A DNA stretch of 64,000 bases, from NCBI RefSeq assembly GCF_001691565.1, contig NZ_MAYO01000003.1:124001-188000 (forward strand). Direction: 5' to 3'. Source of the stretch: Microbacterium oleivorans (GTDB lineage: Bacteria > Actinomycetota > Actinomycetes > Actinomycetales > Microbacteriaceae). Position numbers and translations under genes: made by a program. Shown one piece after another: positions 17,226 through 29,065 of the stretch. Positions within the stretch are counted from its first letter, which is position 1; each line of letters opens with the position of its first letter. The notes under the pieces were generated by a model that saw nothing but the letters and a program-made list of their open reading frames with translations, made no database searches and was not told where the DNA came from.

Positions 17226-18344
17226 ATGACCGAGACCACGACCGAGCCGCGGCGATCGCCGCTGCACGAGCTGCACGAGCAGCTCGGCGCCTCCTTCACC
17301 GACTTCGGCGGCTGGCTGATGCCCGTCCGCTACACGTCGGACCTCGCCGAGCACCACGCGGTGAGGGGGAGCGCGGGACTGTTCGACATCTCGCACATGG
17401 CCGAGTTCCGCATCGAGGGCGCCGGAGCCGCCGCCTTCCTCGACCGTGCCCTCGCCGGCCGGATCTCGTCGATGAAGGTCGGGAAGGCCAAGTACTCCCT
17501 CGTCCTCGCCGATGACGGCGGGATCGTCGACGATGTCATCGTCTACCGCATCGCCGAGGACGAGTTCCTCGTCATCTCCAACGCGGGTAACCGCGCCGAG
17601 GTCGCAGCCGCCTTCGCCGCCGTCGACTCGCGTGACGCGCGCATCGAGGACATCACCGACCGGATGTCGCTCATCGCCGTACAGGGCCCCGCGGCCCGCG
17701 GCATCCTCGAAGCCACCGAGGGGATCGACGACGTCGACCCCGCCCTCGCGGACATGACCTACTACTCGTGGGCGCTCGGATCGTTCCAGGGTCGGAGCCT
17801 GTTCGTCGCCCGCACCGGGTACACCGGCGAGGACGGCTTCGAGCTCATGATCCCGAACGAGGTCGCCGAGGCCCTCTGGCGCGCCGTCTCCGAGGCGGGC
17901 GCCGCGCACGGGCTCGTGCCCGCCGGGCTCGCGGCCCGCGACACGTTGCGGCTGGAGGCGGGGATGCCGCTCTACGGCCACGAGCTCTCGCGCGACATCG
18001 CACCCGCCCAGGCCGGACTCGGCCGCGTCGTCGCCGCCGACAAGGAGGACTTCGTCGGCAAGGACGGTCTCGCCGCCCGCGACCTCGACGGCGCCCCCGT
18101 CCTCGTGGGCCTCGTGGCCGGGGGCCGCCGCGCCGGCCGCGCCGGCTACGCCGTGCTCTCCGGCGACCAGATCGTCGGCGAGATCACCTCGGGAGCCCTC
18201 AGCCCGACCCTCGGCCATCCCGTCGCGATGGCCCTCGTCCACCCCTCGGCATCCGCTGAGGGCACCGCCCTGACCATCGACGTCCGGGGGACCCGCATCC
18301 CCGCGACCGTCACCGCCCTGCCCTTCTACCGGAGACAGAAATGA
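17226..18344 (+). CDS. gcvT: glycine cleavage system aminomethyltransferase (T protein)
   Basis: A 372-residue cytoplasmic protein that takes the aminomethyl group from lipoyl GcvH to tetrahydrofolate, releasing ammonia. Seen motifs: [39 protein letters not shown] and a C-terminal [13 protein letters not shown] barrel segment. ATG 17226 is used because GGAG lies just upstream; the frame is open earlier but overlaps sdaA. It starts 11 bases after sdaA and overlaps gcvH by ATGA. Likely induced by glycine through the upstream riboswitch. Confidence 0.95.
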   Translation: MTETTTEPRRSPLHELHEQLGASFTDFGGWLMPVRYTSDLAEHHAVRGSAGLFDISHMAEFRIEGAGAAAFLDRALAGRISSMKVGKAKYSLVLADDGGIVDDVIVYRIAEDEFLVISNAGNRAEVAAAFAAVDSRDARIEDITDRMSLIAVQGPAARGILEATEGIDDVDPALADMTYYSWALGSFQGRSLFVARTGYTGEDGFELMIPNEVAEALWRAVSEAGAAHGLVPAGLAARDTLRLEAGMPLYGHELSRDIAPAQAGLGRVVAADKEDFVGKDGLAARDLDGAPVLVGLVAGGRRAGRAGYAVLSGDQIVGEITSGALSPTLGHPVAMALVHPSASAEGTALTIDVRGTRIPATVTALPFYRRQK

Positions 18345-18717
18345 CCGACCTCACCGCCCTGTCCTACACCGCCGAGCACGAGTGGATCGCCTTCGACGGC
18401 GACGTCGCGACCGTCGGCATCACCGACTACGCCGCCGAGAAGCTCGGTGACGTCGTCTTCGTCGAGCTCCCCGCCGTCGGCACCGCCGTCACCGCCGGCG
18501 ACACCTGCGGCGAGATCGAGTCCACCAAGTCCGTCGGCGAGCTCTACGCCCCGCTGACCGGAGAGGTCGTCGAGATCAACGACGCCGTCGTGGACGACCC
18601 CTCGTCGGTCAACGCCGGCGCGTTCGACGCGTGGCTCGTGAAGATCCGCGTCGACGGCTCGCCCGCGGGCGACCTCCTCGACCGCGACGCCTACGTCGCG
18701 CTGACGGGTGGCGAGGC

Positions 18718-18721
<4 letters not shown>
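18341..18721 (+). CDS. gcvH: glycine cleavage system H protein
   Basis: A 126-residue lipoyl carrier that shuttles the aminomethyl intermediate between GcvP, GcvT and lipoamide dehydrogenase. The lipoylated lysine is Lys63 in [12 protein letters not shown], with the typical [20 protein letters not shown]-terminal region. Its ATG overlaps the gcvT stop and its stop overlaps the gcvP GTG start. No lipoyl synthase or gcvL gene is in the window. Confidence 0.96.
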
Positions 18722-21564
<2,843 letters not shown>

Positions 21565-21625
21565 CGCTGGGCTCGGCCGGGCGGGGCGGGCGTTGCGGGC
21601 GCGTCCGGGCCCGGGCGGGCTCGGT

Positions 21626-21698
21626 CCGCGAGACTGCACGCGGTCGCCGGGACTGGGGCTTAGGACACCGGTCTCGGCGCGTGCGTGCAGTCTCGCGG
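21626..21698. repeat. 73-bp palindromic repeat, copy A
   Basis: The ends CCGCGAGACTGCACGC (21626-21641) and GCGTGCAGTCTCGCGG (21683-21698) are perfect 16-bp inverted repeats. It sits after gcvP, where the transcript could fold it into a hairpin. Copies B and C have the same length and ends. Confidence 0.75.
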
Positions 21699-21769
21699 CG
21701 GGGGCGGCATGCGCCGTGGGCACTCGGACCACGCGCCATGACCGAATGCCGCCGCGCTCGCCCGGTCTT

Positions 21770-21842
21770 CCGCGAGACTGCACGCGACGCATGAGACCGC
21801 GGGCTCAAACCTCGTTTTCGGCGCGGGCGTGCAGTCTCGGGA
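21770..21842. repeat. 73-bp palindromic repeat, copy B
   Basis: The left end CCGCGAGACTGCACGC matches copy A exactly; the right end GCGTGCAGTCTCGGGA has two changes. It overlaps the 3' end of the AbiEi/DUF559-like gene (stop at 21805), so it encodes that protein's last residues. Confidence 0.72.
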
Positions 21843-22827
21843 CGGAGTGGCGCGGGGCGAGCGCGATTCGAGCGGTCGCGAGGCGATACGGGTCGGGAAG
21901 TGCGACGCGCGGGAGGCCTGCGCCACGGAGGATGCCGTTCAGCGCGTCGGGGTCGACGAGATCCGACCAGCCCCAGTGCGCGACCGAGCGGATGCCTCGC
22001 GACCGGAGACGATGATCCCGCTCGCGGCGCGCGCGCAGTAGAGACACGGGATCACCGAACCGGCCGTCGTATTTGAGGTCGCCGTCCGCCTCACCGGCAA
22101 TCCCCGATCCTGGCCACCAGAAGTCGGTGCGATCGGTTACAGCCGGCCCGCTCCGCTCGGTCTGCAGCTCCGGCTCCTCGTAGCCGAGCAACTCGATGAT
22201 CGCCCGACTCGCGGACTCGAGAGTGGACTCCGCCTCAGCCCTGGCGCGATGCAGGGGCCACCGGGCGATGCGGCGCCCCCGCGAACTCGGTCGTTGCTCG
22301 TTCTGTTCGACGAGCGATTCCACGGATGCCGCCGGATCCAGACGGAGCGCGGCATCGGCTGCGATGAGCCCCACCACCACATGGCGAGCCCTCGCGAGGT
22401 CGACGGCGCAGTCTGACGGCGCGACGGCGGCGAATCCGCCGAGGTCGACGACGTCCCGCGCGCCCGTCGTCGTGTGCAGGCGGAGCCCGGCGTGCAGGCG
22501 CGAAGTGCGGGTCGGGTCGCCCAGGGCGTGGACGACGCCGGGGTCGCCGAGCACCGGCATCCCCCAGATCGCCGCGGCCGATTCGTGGCTCAGGACGAGT
22601 CCGGGGTGCACGAGGATCGTGGCGTGGATGCGGGCCAGATATCGGTCCCCCGGGAGGAGTGGTCGCCACGACGCCGTCGGCGAGTAGACCCCGCGCACGA
22701 CCGACACGAGCTCGCCTCGTGACGCGAGGCGGGCGGCGTGGGGCACGTCCCGCGCGCGCAGGAGGGGTACCGGGCAGGCGAAAGGAGCGGGGCGGGCGAC
22801 GGGCAGGACATCGGCGTTCGAGGGCAT
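21805..22827 (-). CDS. AbiEi/DUF559-like hypothetical protein
   Basis: A 340-residue protein. The N-terminal region (ARDVPHAARLASRGELVSVVRGVYSP) resembles the winged-helix AbiEi antitoxin-type domain, and the C-terminal region (DFWWPGSGIAGEADGDLKYDG..LLRARRERDHRLRSRGIRSVAHWGWSDL in pieces) resembles the DUF559/Vsr-like endonuclease fold with Asp/Glu residues. Such proteins are common and repeated in Microbacteriaceae; their function is unknown. No toxin gene is adjacent. ATG 22827 begins the conserved region. The last 12 or so codons and the stop lie in repeat copy B, suggesting the repeat replaced or extended the original C-terminus. Confidence 0.6.
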   Translation of the reverse strand: MPSNADVLPVARPAPFACPVPLLRARDVPHAARLASRGELVSVVRGVYSPTASWRPLLPGDRYLARIHATILVHPGLVLSHESAAAIWGMPVLGDPGVVHALGDPTRTSRLHAGLRLHTTTGARDVVDLGGFAAVAPSDCAVDLARARHVVVGLIAADAALRLDPAASVESLVEQNEQRPSSRGRRIARWPLHRARAEAESTLESASRAIIELLGYEEPELQTERSGPAVTDRTDFWWPGSGIAGEADGDLKYDGRFGDPVSLLRARRERDHRLRSRGIRSVAHWGWSDLVDPDALNGILRGAGLPRVALPDPYRLATARIALAPRHSVPRLHARAENEV

Positions 22828-22937
22828 GGCCCCGAGGTTCGCGGCGCGCCGCCAGCCCGTGCACCATCTCACCCCGCCTGGTGGACTCCGCGCTCGGCGC
22901 GCACGCGGTGGAGGAACCGTCGCCCGCACCGCTCCCA

Positions 22938-23010
22938 CCGCGAGACAGCACGCGGCACACGAGACCGCGGCGCCGCGCCGCAGCCTCGGCGCGCACGTGC
23001 AGTCTCGCGG
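22938..23010. repeat. 73-bp palindromic repeat, copy C
   Basis: Ends are CCGCGAGACAGCACGC (22938-22953) and ACGTGCAGTCTCGCGG (22995-23010). It shares the internal GAGACCGCGG with copy B. It lies in the 216-bp gap upstream of the AbiEi/DUF559-like gene, so that gene is bracketed by copies B and C. Confidence 0.7.
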
Positions 23011-23043
23011 AATCGGAGCCCGCAACCCGCTCGGCGCCCCGGG

Positions 23044-23835
23044 TTACGACGGTGGGCCGAAGATTCCGGGCCACCAGGCCGCGGCGAGCGGGTATCCCAC
23101 GAACGCGACGATGTCGATGAGGACGTGGGCGACGACGAGGGGCATCACTCGACCCCAGCGGGAGTACACCCAACCGAAGACGACGCCCATGGCCATGTTC
23201 CCCACGAGCGGTCCGAAGCCCTGATACGCGTGGTACGCGCCGCGAAGGGCCGCCGTCGACAGGATGATCGTCCAGGTACTCCACCCGAGGCGGCGCAGTC
23301 GATCGAAGAGGTAGCCGATCATGACGACCTCCTCGAGCAGGCCGGCACGGAGCGCGGCGAGCAGGAGCAGGGGAACCGTCCACCACGACGAGTCGAGCGG
23401 CGAGGCATCCACTTGCACGGTGATGCCCAGGACCCGGCCGAGCGCATAGAGTCCCAGGCCGGGAACGCCGATGATCAGCACGAGCAGAGCGCCACCGCCG
23501 AGGTTCCGGCCGAACCGCTCGAATGTCAGCCCGATCTTCGCGAACCCCGATCGAGCGGGCTCCCACAGCAGATAGATCGCCAGTGCGACGGGTGCGAACG
23601 CGAAGAACGCATCGAGGAATCGCCCGATCACGTCCCACACAGCGGATGGCGCCGCACCCGGGTTCAGGGACGTCTGCTGGCTTCCCAGCGGAGCTCGCGT
23701 CAGCGCTTCGATGAGCGCGAGAACCGAATAAACCGCCGAGCGTCCGAGGGAGAGCGCGAGGACGATCCCGATCTCCCACCACAACCGTGCGCGCGAGCGG
23801 GGGATCGTAGCGGCGAAGTCGTCGTGCACCCTCAC
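23044..23835 (-). CDS. CPBP family intramembrane metalloprotease
   Basis: A 263-residue membrane protein with about seven hydrophobic segments. The CPBP (Abi) motifs are seen: Glu168-Glu169 in GLLEEVVMIGYLF, His202 in YHAYQG and His237 in VVAHVLIDI. The family includes the Rce1-type CAAX proteases and bacteriocin self-immunity proteins; the role here is unknown. The usual EExxxR arginine is replaced, as in some members. GTG 23835 starts the frame; a second GTG follows six bases later. It ends next to repeat copy C and is not clearly in an operon. Confidence 0.82.
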   Translation of the reverse strand: MRVHDDFAATIPRSRARLWWEIGIVLALSLGRSAVYSVLALIEALTRAPLGSQQTSLNPGAAPSAVWDVIGRFLDAFFAFAPVALAIYLLWEPARSGFAKIGLTFERFGRNLGGGALLVLIIGVPGLGLYALGRVLGITVQVDASPLDSSWWTVPLLLLAALRAGLLEEVVMIGYLFDRLRRLGWSTWTIILSTAALRGAYHAYQGFGPLVGNMAMGVVFGWVYSRWGRVMPLVVAHVLIDIVAFVGYPLAAAWWPGIFGPPS

Positions 23836-23904
23836 ACCCTGTCAGGCGCGAATGCGGAGAGCGTGGATCCCGCGGGTGTTCATCGCGAATTCCTCACTCG
23901 CGCG

Positions 23905-24450
23905 TCAGCTTCGACGCCGCTTGAGCGGAGTCTCGGTCGGGAGGACGTGCCGCAGCGGCGCGGGATCGGCGAGACGTCCGATCGAGAGCATCGTCTCCAC
24001 GTGCTCGATCCCCGGAATCGGCCAGATCCGCTCGATGAGCAGCTGCTGCAGGTCGGCGTGATCCCTCACACGGAAACGGGCCATCAGGTCGTAGCCCGCC
24101 GCCAGCACGAGTACCTCGGTCAACGCGGGGATCTCGCGCAGTCGATCGAGGACCTGCGCCGCGTCCGTGGTGGACGAGAGACGGATCGGGACGACGACGA
24201 GCATCGGGTAGCCGAGCGCCGCCCAATCGAGTTCCACCGTGTGCCGTCGGATGACGTGACCGCGCTCCAGTCGGGCGATGCGCTCCGCGACCGCAGGCGC
24301 CGACATACCGACGTCGGAGGCGATGCTCCGCAGGGAGGCCCGTGCATCCTCATGGAGTCGGTGCAGGATGCGGCGGTCCACGTCGTCGAGGTCGAGAGTC
24401 TCTCGTTCCGGCTCGAGGAGCGATCGGAGCGATGTCTCCCGGGCGCTCAT
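23905..24450 (-). CDS. Lrp/AsnC family transcriptional regulator
   Basis: A 181-residue regulator. A helix-turn-helix occupies about residues 20-70 (LDDVDRRILHRLHEDARASL, then SAPAVAERIARLE), followed by a RAM-type alpha/beta sensor domain (VLVLAAGYDLMARFRVRDHADL). Lrp proteins usually bind amino acids as octamers. Its ATG overlaps the stop of the M20 peptidase gene (ATGA), so it is coupled with it. Its position beside peptidases and two peptide importers suggests control of peptide or amino acid use. It is somewhat longer than the usual 150-165 residues. Confidence 0.87.
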   Translation of the reverse strand: MSARETSLRSLLEPERETLDLDDVDRRILHRLHEDARASLRSIASDVGMSAPAVAERIARLERGHVIRRHTVELDWAALGYPMLVVVPIRLSSTTDAAQVLDRLREIPALTEVLVLAAGYDLMARFRVRDHADLQQLLIERIWPIPGIEHVETMLSIGRLADPAPLRHVLPTETPLKRRRS

Positions 24451-25808
24451 GCGTTCGCCTCCGCGAAGCCGCCCCGGTCGAGCTCGCGGAGAACCTCTAG
24501 GGTGAACGCGACGTGGTCGAGGAAGTCCTCCACGAACCCGTGCTCGTCGTCGCCGTGCATGTTGCCCGCCGGGCGAAGAGTGCCCGTGGGGGAGATGATG
24601 GGCGCGCCGAGGTGCTCCAGGAAGACCGCGCCCGGCCCGGCCCCGGTCATCACGTCGTAGACGACGGGCTCCGCGGCGAAGGCGGAACGAGCGGCTCGCA
24701 CGACGGCGTCACCGAAGGTGGAGTCGACGGGCGAATAGGCCGGTGCCATCGCCCGGACGAGGGAGACCGCGATGTCCGGATCGACCTCGCGCAGGTGCGC
24801 CGTGACGGCGTCGAACGCTGTCTCCGGGTCGATCCCCGGGACCAGCCCGAAGCGGACGCGCGCCGTGCAGGAGGCGGGGATGCTCTGTCGTACTCCCGGG
24901 TCGAGATCGAACCCGGACAGGCTCATCGACGGCTCGTAGATGAAGCGGGTGGACAGATCGCGGGCGGGGATCGGCAGGTGCGGATCGACGCCGGGGAGTG
25001 CGATGGATGCCGCAGGGACCGTCACCTGGGATGTGCGGGTCCGCGCGGCCTCGTCCGGTCGGATGGCACGGTCGGCGAACCCCGCGACCGCGACGCGCCC
25101 GTCAGTCGTCCGCATCGAGGTGATCGCCGTCATCATCTCGAGGGGCGCCGACCGGAGGATCGAGGAATACGACGGATGCTGGGCCGCGGCCAGCACCGAC
25201 AGCGAGAGCTCGATCTCGAGCGATCCGCGGCAACCGAAGCCGACCGCAGGACGACCGTCCTCCTCTCGCAGATAGCTCTCCCACAGGCACGCATCCGACG
25301 CGAGCCGATCCGCATGCTGACGCAGGACGTCGTCGAGTCCGGGACTGCCGATCTCCTCGCACGGATCGGCGAGGTAGATGATCGAGAAGGGCAGGTCACC
25401 GCCGTGCTCGTCGATCCACAGCCGCAACGAGGTCAACCGGCCTGCGGCATCCGCTTTGTCATCGCACGCTCCCCGGGCGAACATGGCGCCGTCCCGGATC
25501 TCCGCCGCGAATGGCGGCGAGCTCCAGCGTTCCTCGTTCCCAGCCGGCTGTACGTCGTAGTGGTTGTACAGCATCAGGGTGCGGGCGCTCCGACCGGCGC
25601 GGAAGCCGGCCAGGACGGGACCGTAACCGGGAATGTCGTACCGCTCGACGCTGTCCATGAGGGGACGCAGTCGCTGCTCGATCCAGTCGGCCGCGCGGAG
25701 GATGGCGTCGAGGTCCCCTGCGACGGTGGGGATGCGGCAGAGCTCCTGCCACTCCGAGACGATCAGGTCGGCATCCCGGTCGATGCGAGGGTCGCGAACC
25801 GCAGTCAC
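24447..25808 (-). CDS. M20 family metallopeptidase (dipeptidase-like)
   Basis: A 453-residue cytoplasmic zinc peptidase. The metal-site motifs are YNHYDVQPAG (His), GACDDKADAAG (Asp), DPCEEIGSPG (Glu-Glu) and the C-terminal NMHGDDEHGFVEDF (His). A lid/dimerisation domain lies in the middle. Proteins of this type (DapE/ArgE/CPG2-related) cut dipeptides or N-acyl amino acids; the exact substrate is not visible. GTG 25808 starts seven bases after the M24 peptidase gene ends, and its stop overlaps the Lrp start, so the three genes form an operon. Confidence 0.87.
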   Translation of the reverse strand: MTAVRDPRIDRDADLIVSEWQELCRIPTVAGDLDAILRAADWIEQRLRPLMDSVERYDIPGYGPVLAGFRAGRSARTLMLYNHYDVQPAGNEERWSSPPFAAEIRDGAMFARGACDDKADAAGRLTSLRLWIDEHGGDLPFSIIYLADPCEEIGSPGLDDVLRQHADRLASDACLWESYLREEDGRPAVGFGCRGSLEIELSLSVLAAAQHPSYSSILRSAPLEMMTAITSMRTTDGRVAVAGFADRAIRPDEAARTRTSQVTVPAASIALPGVDPHLPIPARDLSTRFIYEPSMSLSGFDLDPGVRQSIPASCTARVRFGLVPGIDPETAFDAVTAHLREVDPDIAVSLVRAMAPAYSPVDSTFGDAVVRAARSAFAAEPVVYDVMTGAGPGAVFLEHLGAPIISPTGTLRPAGNMHGDDEHGFVEDFLDHVAFTLEVLRELDRGGFAEANA

Positions 25809-25815
25809 GCGATGC

Positions 25816-26973
25816 TCACTTGCCGCGGGGGAGGGAAACGGGCGCGAGCTCGTACGGGTAGTCCGAGATCAGCTCGTAGCCGTCCTCCGTCACCAGGACG
25901 ATGTCCTCGAGACGCACGCCGCCGAAGCCCTGGCGGTAACAGCCCGGTTCGATCGCGATGACGTCGCCGGCGATCAGCACCGCGTCGTTCTGGTTCAGGC
26001 TGGGCGGCTCGTGGACCTCCAGCCCGATGCCGTGGCCGAGACTGTGGAAGTAGCCCTCGTCCAACACCTCGCCCGGCTTCTTCGTGAGCTGGGTGGGCTG
26101 ACCGGCCGCCTCGATGGGCTCGCACGAGATCCGGTGCAGCTCGGCGACGGGCAGGCCCGGGCGGATTGCGGCGAGGGTCTTGTCGAACGACTCCTTGACG
26201 ATCCGGTAGTAGAACGCGAGTTCCTCATCGGGTTCGCCCTTGACGAAGGTCCGCGTCATGTCCGAGTTCCCCCCGGACGAGAGGTCGCGGGGGCAGATGT
26301 CGACGGTGACCGGCTCACCCGCGAAGATCTGCCCCGATCCGGCGTGATGCCCGATACAGGTCTGCGGGCCGTGCGCGACGATCATTCCGGCGTCCTCGCA
26401 GCCGTTGCGCAGGAACGCGGACCGGATGCCGTCCTTCAGGTCCTCGCACGTCAACGGAACACCGTCGAGCATGAGGCCGCCATCCTCGGCGACGTCCGCG
26501 CGCGCGATCGCGTCAGCGACCAGGGAGACACCCGCTTCCGCGGCGACTTGGGCGCGGCGGATCCCCGCGAGCTCGTGCGGTGTCTTCACCCGACGCCGCT
26601 GAACGAACAGCGGCCGATCGACGATGATGTCCACCCCGGCAGTGCGCAGGTGATCGGCGACCTCGAGCGGGAAGGTGGGCGGGACGAGTGCGCGCTCCAC
26701 TCCGAGACGACGACACAGCTCGACGAGGGTGTTCAACTCCGCGGTGTCGGGGTCCTGTCCCGCGGCGCGCAGATCATCGAAACCGAGCTCGTCGAGAGGG
26801 TAAACGGTCATGCCCTCGACCTCGCGCATCCGGGCCGCCTCGAGCGATTTGATGGCTGTGTAGGACCGACCGTCGAGTTCCAGGTAGAGGAACGGATCGT
26901 GCACATCGTGGGGGATCACGTGCCGCATGTCGGCGGCTTCTGTGCTGGCGAAAATCATGACGGCGTCGCTCAT
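25816..26973 (-). CDS. M24 family metallopeptidase (Xaa-Pro dipeptidase-like)
   Basis: A 385-residue protein with an N-terminal creatinase-like domain and a C-terminal pita-bread domain. Metal ligands are seen in VTVDICPRDLSSGGNSDMTR (two Asp), HSLGHGIGLEVHEP (His) and IAIEPGCYRQG (Glu). It probably cleaves proline-containing dipeptides in the cytoplasm. It leads the minus-strand peptidase operon. AAGG lies a few bases before the ATG and a TACGCT -10 box lies about 35 bases upstream. It is divergent from the first peptide importer, separated by 364 bases. Confidence 0.87.
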   Translation of the reverse strand: MSDAVMIFASTEAADMRHVIPHDVHDPFLYLELDGRSYTAIKSLEAARMREVEGMTVYPLDELGFDDLRAAGQDPDTAELNTLVELCRRLGVERALVPPTFPLEVADHLRTAGVDIIVDRPLFVQRRRVKTPHELAGIRRAQVAAEAGVSLVADAIARADVAEDGGLMLDGVPLTCEDLKDGIRSAFLRNGCEDAGMIVAHGPQTCIGHHAGSGQIFAGEPVTVDICPRDLSSGGNSDMTRTFVKGEPDEELAFYYRIVKESFDKTLAAIRPGLPVAELHRISCEPIEAAGQPTQLTKKPGEVLDEGYFHSLGHGIGLEVHEPPSLNQNDAVLIAGDVIAIEPGCYRQGFGGVRLEDIVLVTEDGYELISDYPYELAPVSLPRGK

Positions 26974-27337
26974 GGTGGCCTTTCGAGTGCGAGTTGTGGC
27001 GTCAGCGTATCACCGTGCCTTACAAACGAAGGATGAGTGCGGTGCTAACCGATGATCAGCAGGCCTATGTTGCTCGAACACCCCTGATCGAAGGTGACAC
27101 CATGACCAGGCGTCGAGCGCCATTGCGGTGCAGGGGGAGAGTTGCTCAGTCGTCTCGCGGGGCGCTGAGCAGTCGGCTCACCCGCTGAGGCCGAATGTTG
27201 CCGACGTGTAACGTTTTCGCCATCGTCGAGGTGCCGGCGCTCCCCGCGCCGTAGCCTCGCAGAGCCAACCCGTGTGCTCCCTGCCTCGCATCGCTGCGTC
27301 ATGCCGTGGGCCACGTACCCGTAATCCAGGAGGAACA
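26974..27337. other. 364-bp divergent intergenic region
   Basis: No coding frame here has convincing support. It should hold the promoters of the M24 peptidase gene (leftward) and the first peptide-binding protein gene (rightward). On the plus strand TAGCCT at 27252-27257 is a possible -10 box, giving a leader of about 75 bases. The region is less GC-rich than its surroundings, with a stretch ACGTGTAACGTTTTCGCC near 27205. Lrp binding here is plausible but not visible. Confidence 0.4.
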
Positions 27338-28954
27338 ATGTCGAGACGACGTTGGGGACTCGGCGCATTCGCGCTCGCGTCCGTAGTCACACTCACGCTG
27401 GCCGGCTGCAGCCAGTCGAGCGAGGGCCCCGCGACCGGCAACGGTGGTGACACCGCAGCCATCATCAGCACCAACGGCAACGAGCCGCAGAGCCCGCTCA
27501 TCACCTTCGGCACCACTGAGGTCGGCGGCGGGAAGATCCTCACGTCGATCTACGCCGGACTCGTCAGCTACGAGGCCGACGGAGCCATCAAGAACGAGGT
27601 CGCGAAGTCCATCGAGAGCGACGACAACGTCACCTGGACCATCACGGTCGCCGATGGTTGGAAGTTCACGAACGGTGAGGCGATCACCGCGAAGACCTTC
27701 GTCGACACGTGGACGGCTGCGGCCAAGGACGACAACGGCGCTTACTGGTTCAGCTCGTTCGCGGGTATGCCCGACGACCAGACCGCCGGTACGCCCTCGG
27801 GTCTCGAAGCCACCGGCGACATGACCTTCACGGTCACGCTCAAGGCCGCTGACGCCGACTTCCCGTTGCGTCTCGGATACACCGCCTACATGCCCCTGCC
27901 CTCGGTCGCCTTCGAGGACATGGAAGCCTTCGGCGAGAACCCCATCGGCAACGGGCCCTACATGCTCGACGGCAAGGGCGCATGGCGCCACGACGAGGGC
28001 ATCAACCTCGTCAAGAACCCCGACTACAAGGGCGTTCGCGAGGTCGCCAACGGTGGCCTGAACATCGTGTTCTACACCTCCCTCGAGTCGGCCTACGCCG
28101 ATGCGCAGGGTGGCAACCTCGATGTCCTGGACACTGTGCCCGACACAGCGTTCGCCACGTACGCGACAGACTTCCCGGACCGTTCGGTCAACCAGCCGGC
28201 GGCGATCTACCAGGGCTTCAACGTTCCCTTCTACCTGGATCACTTCGGCCAGGATGAGGAAGGCCAGCTCCGCCGCGCCGCGATCTCCATGGCGATCAAC
28301 CGCAAGGAGATCACCGACACGATCTTCCAGGGCACGCGCACCCCGGCGACGGACTTCACTTCCCCCGTCGTCGAGGGCTGGTCGGATTCTCTCCCGGGCT
28401 CCGAGGTCCTCGACTACGACCCCGAGGCAGCGAAGGCCAAGTGGGCCGAGGCCGAGGCGATCTCCCCGTACACGGGAACCTTCAAGATCGCGTACAACTC
28501 CGATGGTGGACACCAGGCATGGGTCGACGCGGTCGTGAACTCGATCTCGAACACGCTCGGCATCAAGGCGGAGGGCGAGCCCTTCCCGACGTTCGCCGCG
28601 GCGCTGGACAAGCGCACCACGGGCACGCTCGACGGTGCGACCCGCGCCGGATGGCAGGCGGACTACCCGTCGCAGGGTAACTTCCTGTCGGCGCAGTACT
28701 CGACCGGCGCGAGCTCGAACTACGAGGGCTACAGCAACCCCGACTTCGACGCGAAGCTCAAGGAAGCCGCGGCGGCCAGCTCGCCCGAGGAAGCTGCGAA
28801 GCAGTACGAAGAGGCACAGGTGCTTCTCATGAAGGATCTGCCGAGCATCCCGCTCTGGTACGCGAACGCTGTCGGCGTCTGGGGTGAGGGTGTCGACAAC
28901 GTGAAGTTCGGTTGGGACTCCGTCCCGCTCTACAACGCGGTGACCAAGGGCTGA
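27338..28954 (+). CDS. peptide ABC transporter substrate-binding lipoprotein (importer 1)
   Basis: A 538-residue secreted lipoprotein of the SBP_bac_5 (DppA/OppA) family, which captures peptides outside the membrane. The lipobox LAGC places the lipidated Cys at residue 24. The family core is seen (SYEADGAIKNEVAKSIESDD, WKFTNGEAITAKTFVDTW). ATG 27338 follows AGGAGGAACA. It starts the importer 1 cluster and is followed by a strong hairpin at 28983-29012 that may favour high binding-protein mRNA levels over the downstream permeases. Confidence 0.92.
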   Translation: MSRRRWGLGAFALASVVTLTLAGCSQSSEGPATGNGGDTAAIISTNGNEPQSPLITFGTTEVGGGKILTSIYAGLVSYEADGAIKNEVAKSIESDDNVTWTITVADGWKFTNGEAITAKTFVDTWTAAAKDDNGAYWFSSFAGMPDDQTAGTPSGLEATGDMTFTVTLKAADADFPLRLGYTAYMPLPSVAFEDMEAFGENPIGNGPYMLDGKGAWRHDEGINLVKNPDYKGVREVANGGLNIVFYTSLESAYADAQGGNLDVLDTVPDTAFATYATDFPDRSVNQPAAIYQGFNVPFYLDHFGQDEEGQLRRAAISMAINRKEITDTIFQGTRTPATDFTSPVVEGWSDSLPGSEVLDYDPEAAKAKWAEAEAISPYTGTFKIAYNSDGGHQAWVDAVVNSISNTLGIKAEGEPFPTFAAALDKRTTGTLDGATRAGWQADYPSQGNFLSAQYSTGASSNYEGYSNPDFDAKLKEAAAASSPEEAAKQYEEAQVLLMKDLPSIPLWYANAVGVWGEGVDNVKFGWDSVPLYNAVTKG

Positions 28955-28982
28955 GTTCGGCCCAGGGTTAACCTGGAGTACG

Positions 28983-29012
28983 GTGTCCGGGGCGCCTTCG
29001 CGCCCCGGACAC
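28983..29012 (+). terminator. strong hairpin after the binding-protein gene
   Basis: GTGTCCGGGGCGC and GCGCCCCGGACAC form a perfect 13-bp stem with a CTTC loop. A second small hairpin (GTGCTG/CAGCAC, 29014-29027) follows. There is no T-tract, so partial termination or protection of the upstream mRNA end is more likely than full termination. Confidence 0.55.
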
Positions 29013-29065
29013 TGTGCTGAACAGCACATGTCATTACCCGATTCGCTCATTTAGGACTCTCGTCG

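Noticed and set aside
22828..23025. N-terminal extension of the AbiEi/DUF559-like gene
   Set aside because: It runs through repeat copy C and low-complexity codons; the conserved region starts at ATG 22827.
21565..23043. CRISPR array at the repeated 16-mers
   Set aside because: The units are inverted, not direct, with only three copies at irregular distances and no cas genes.
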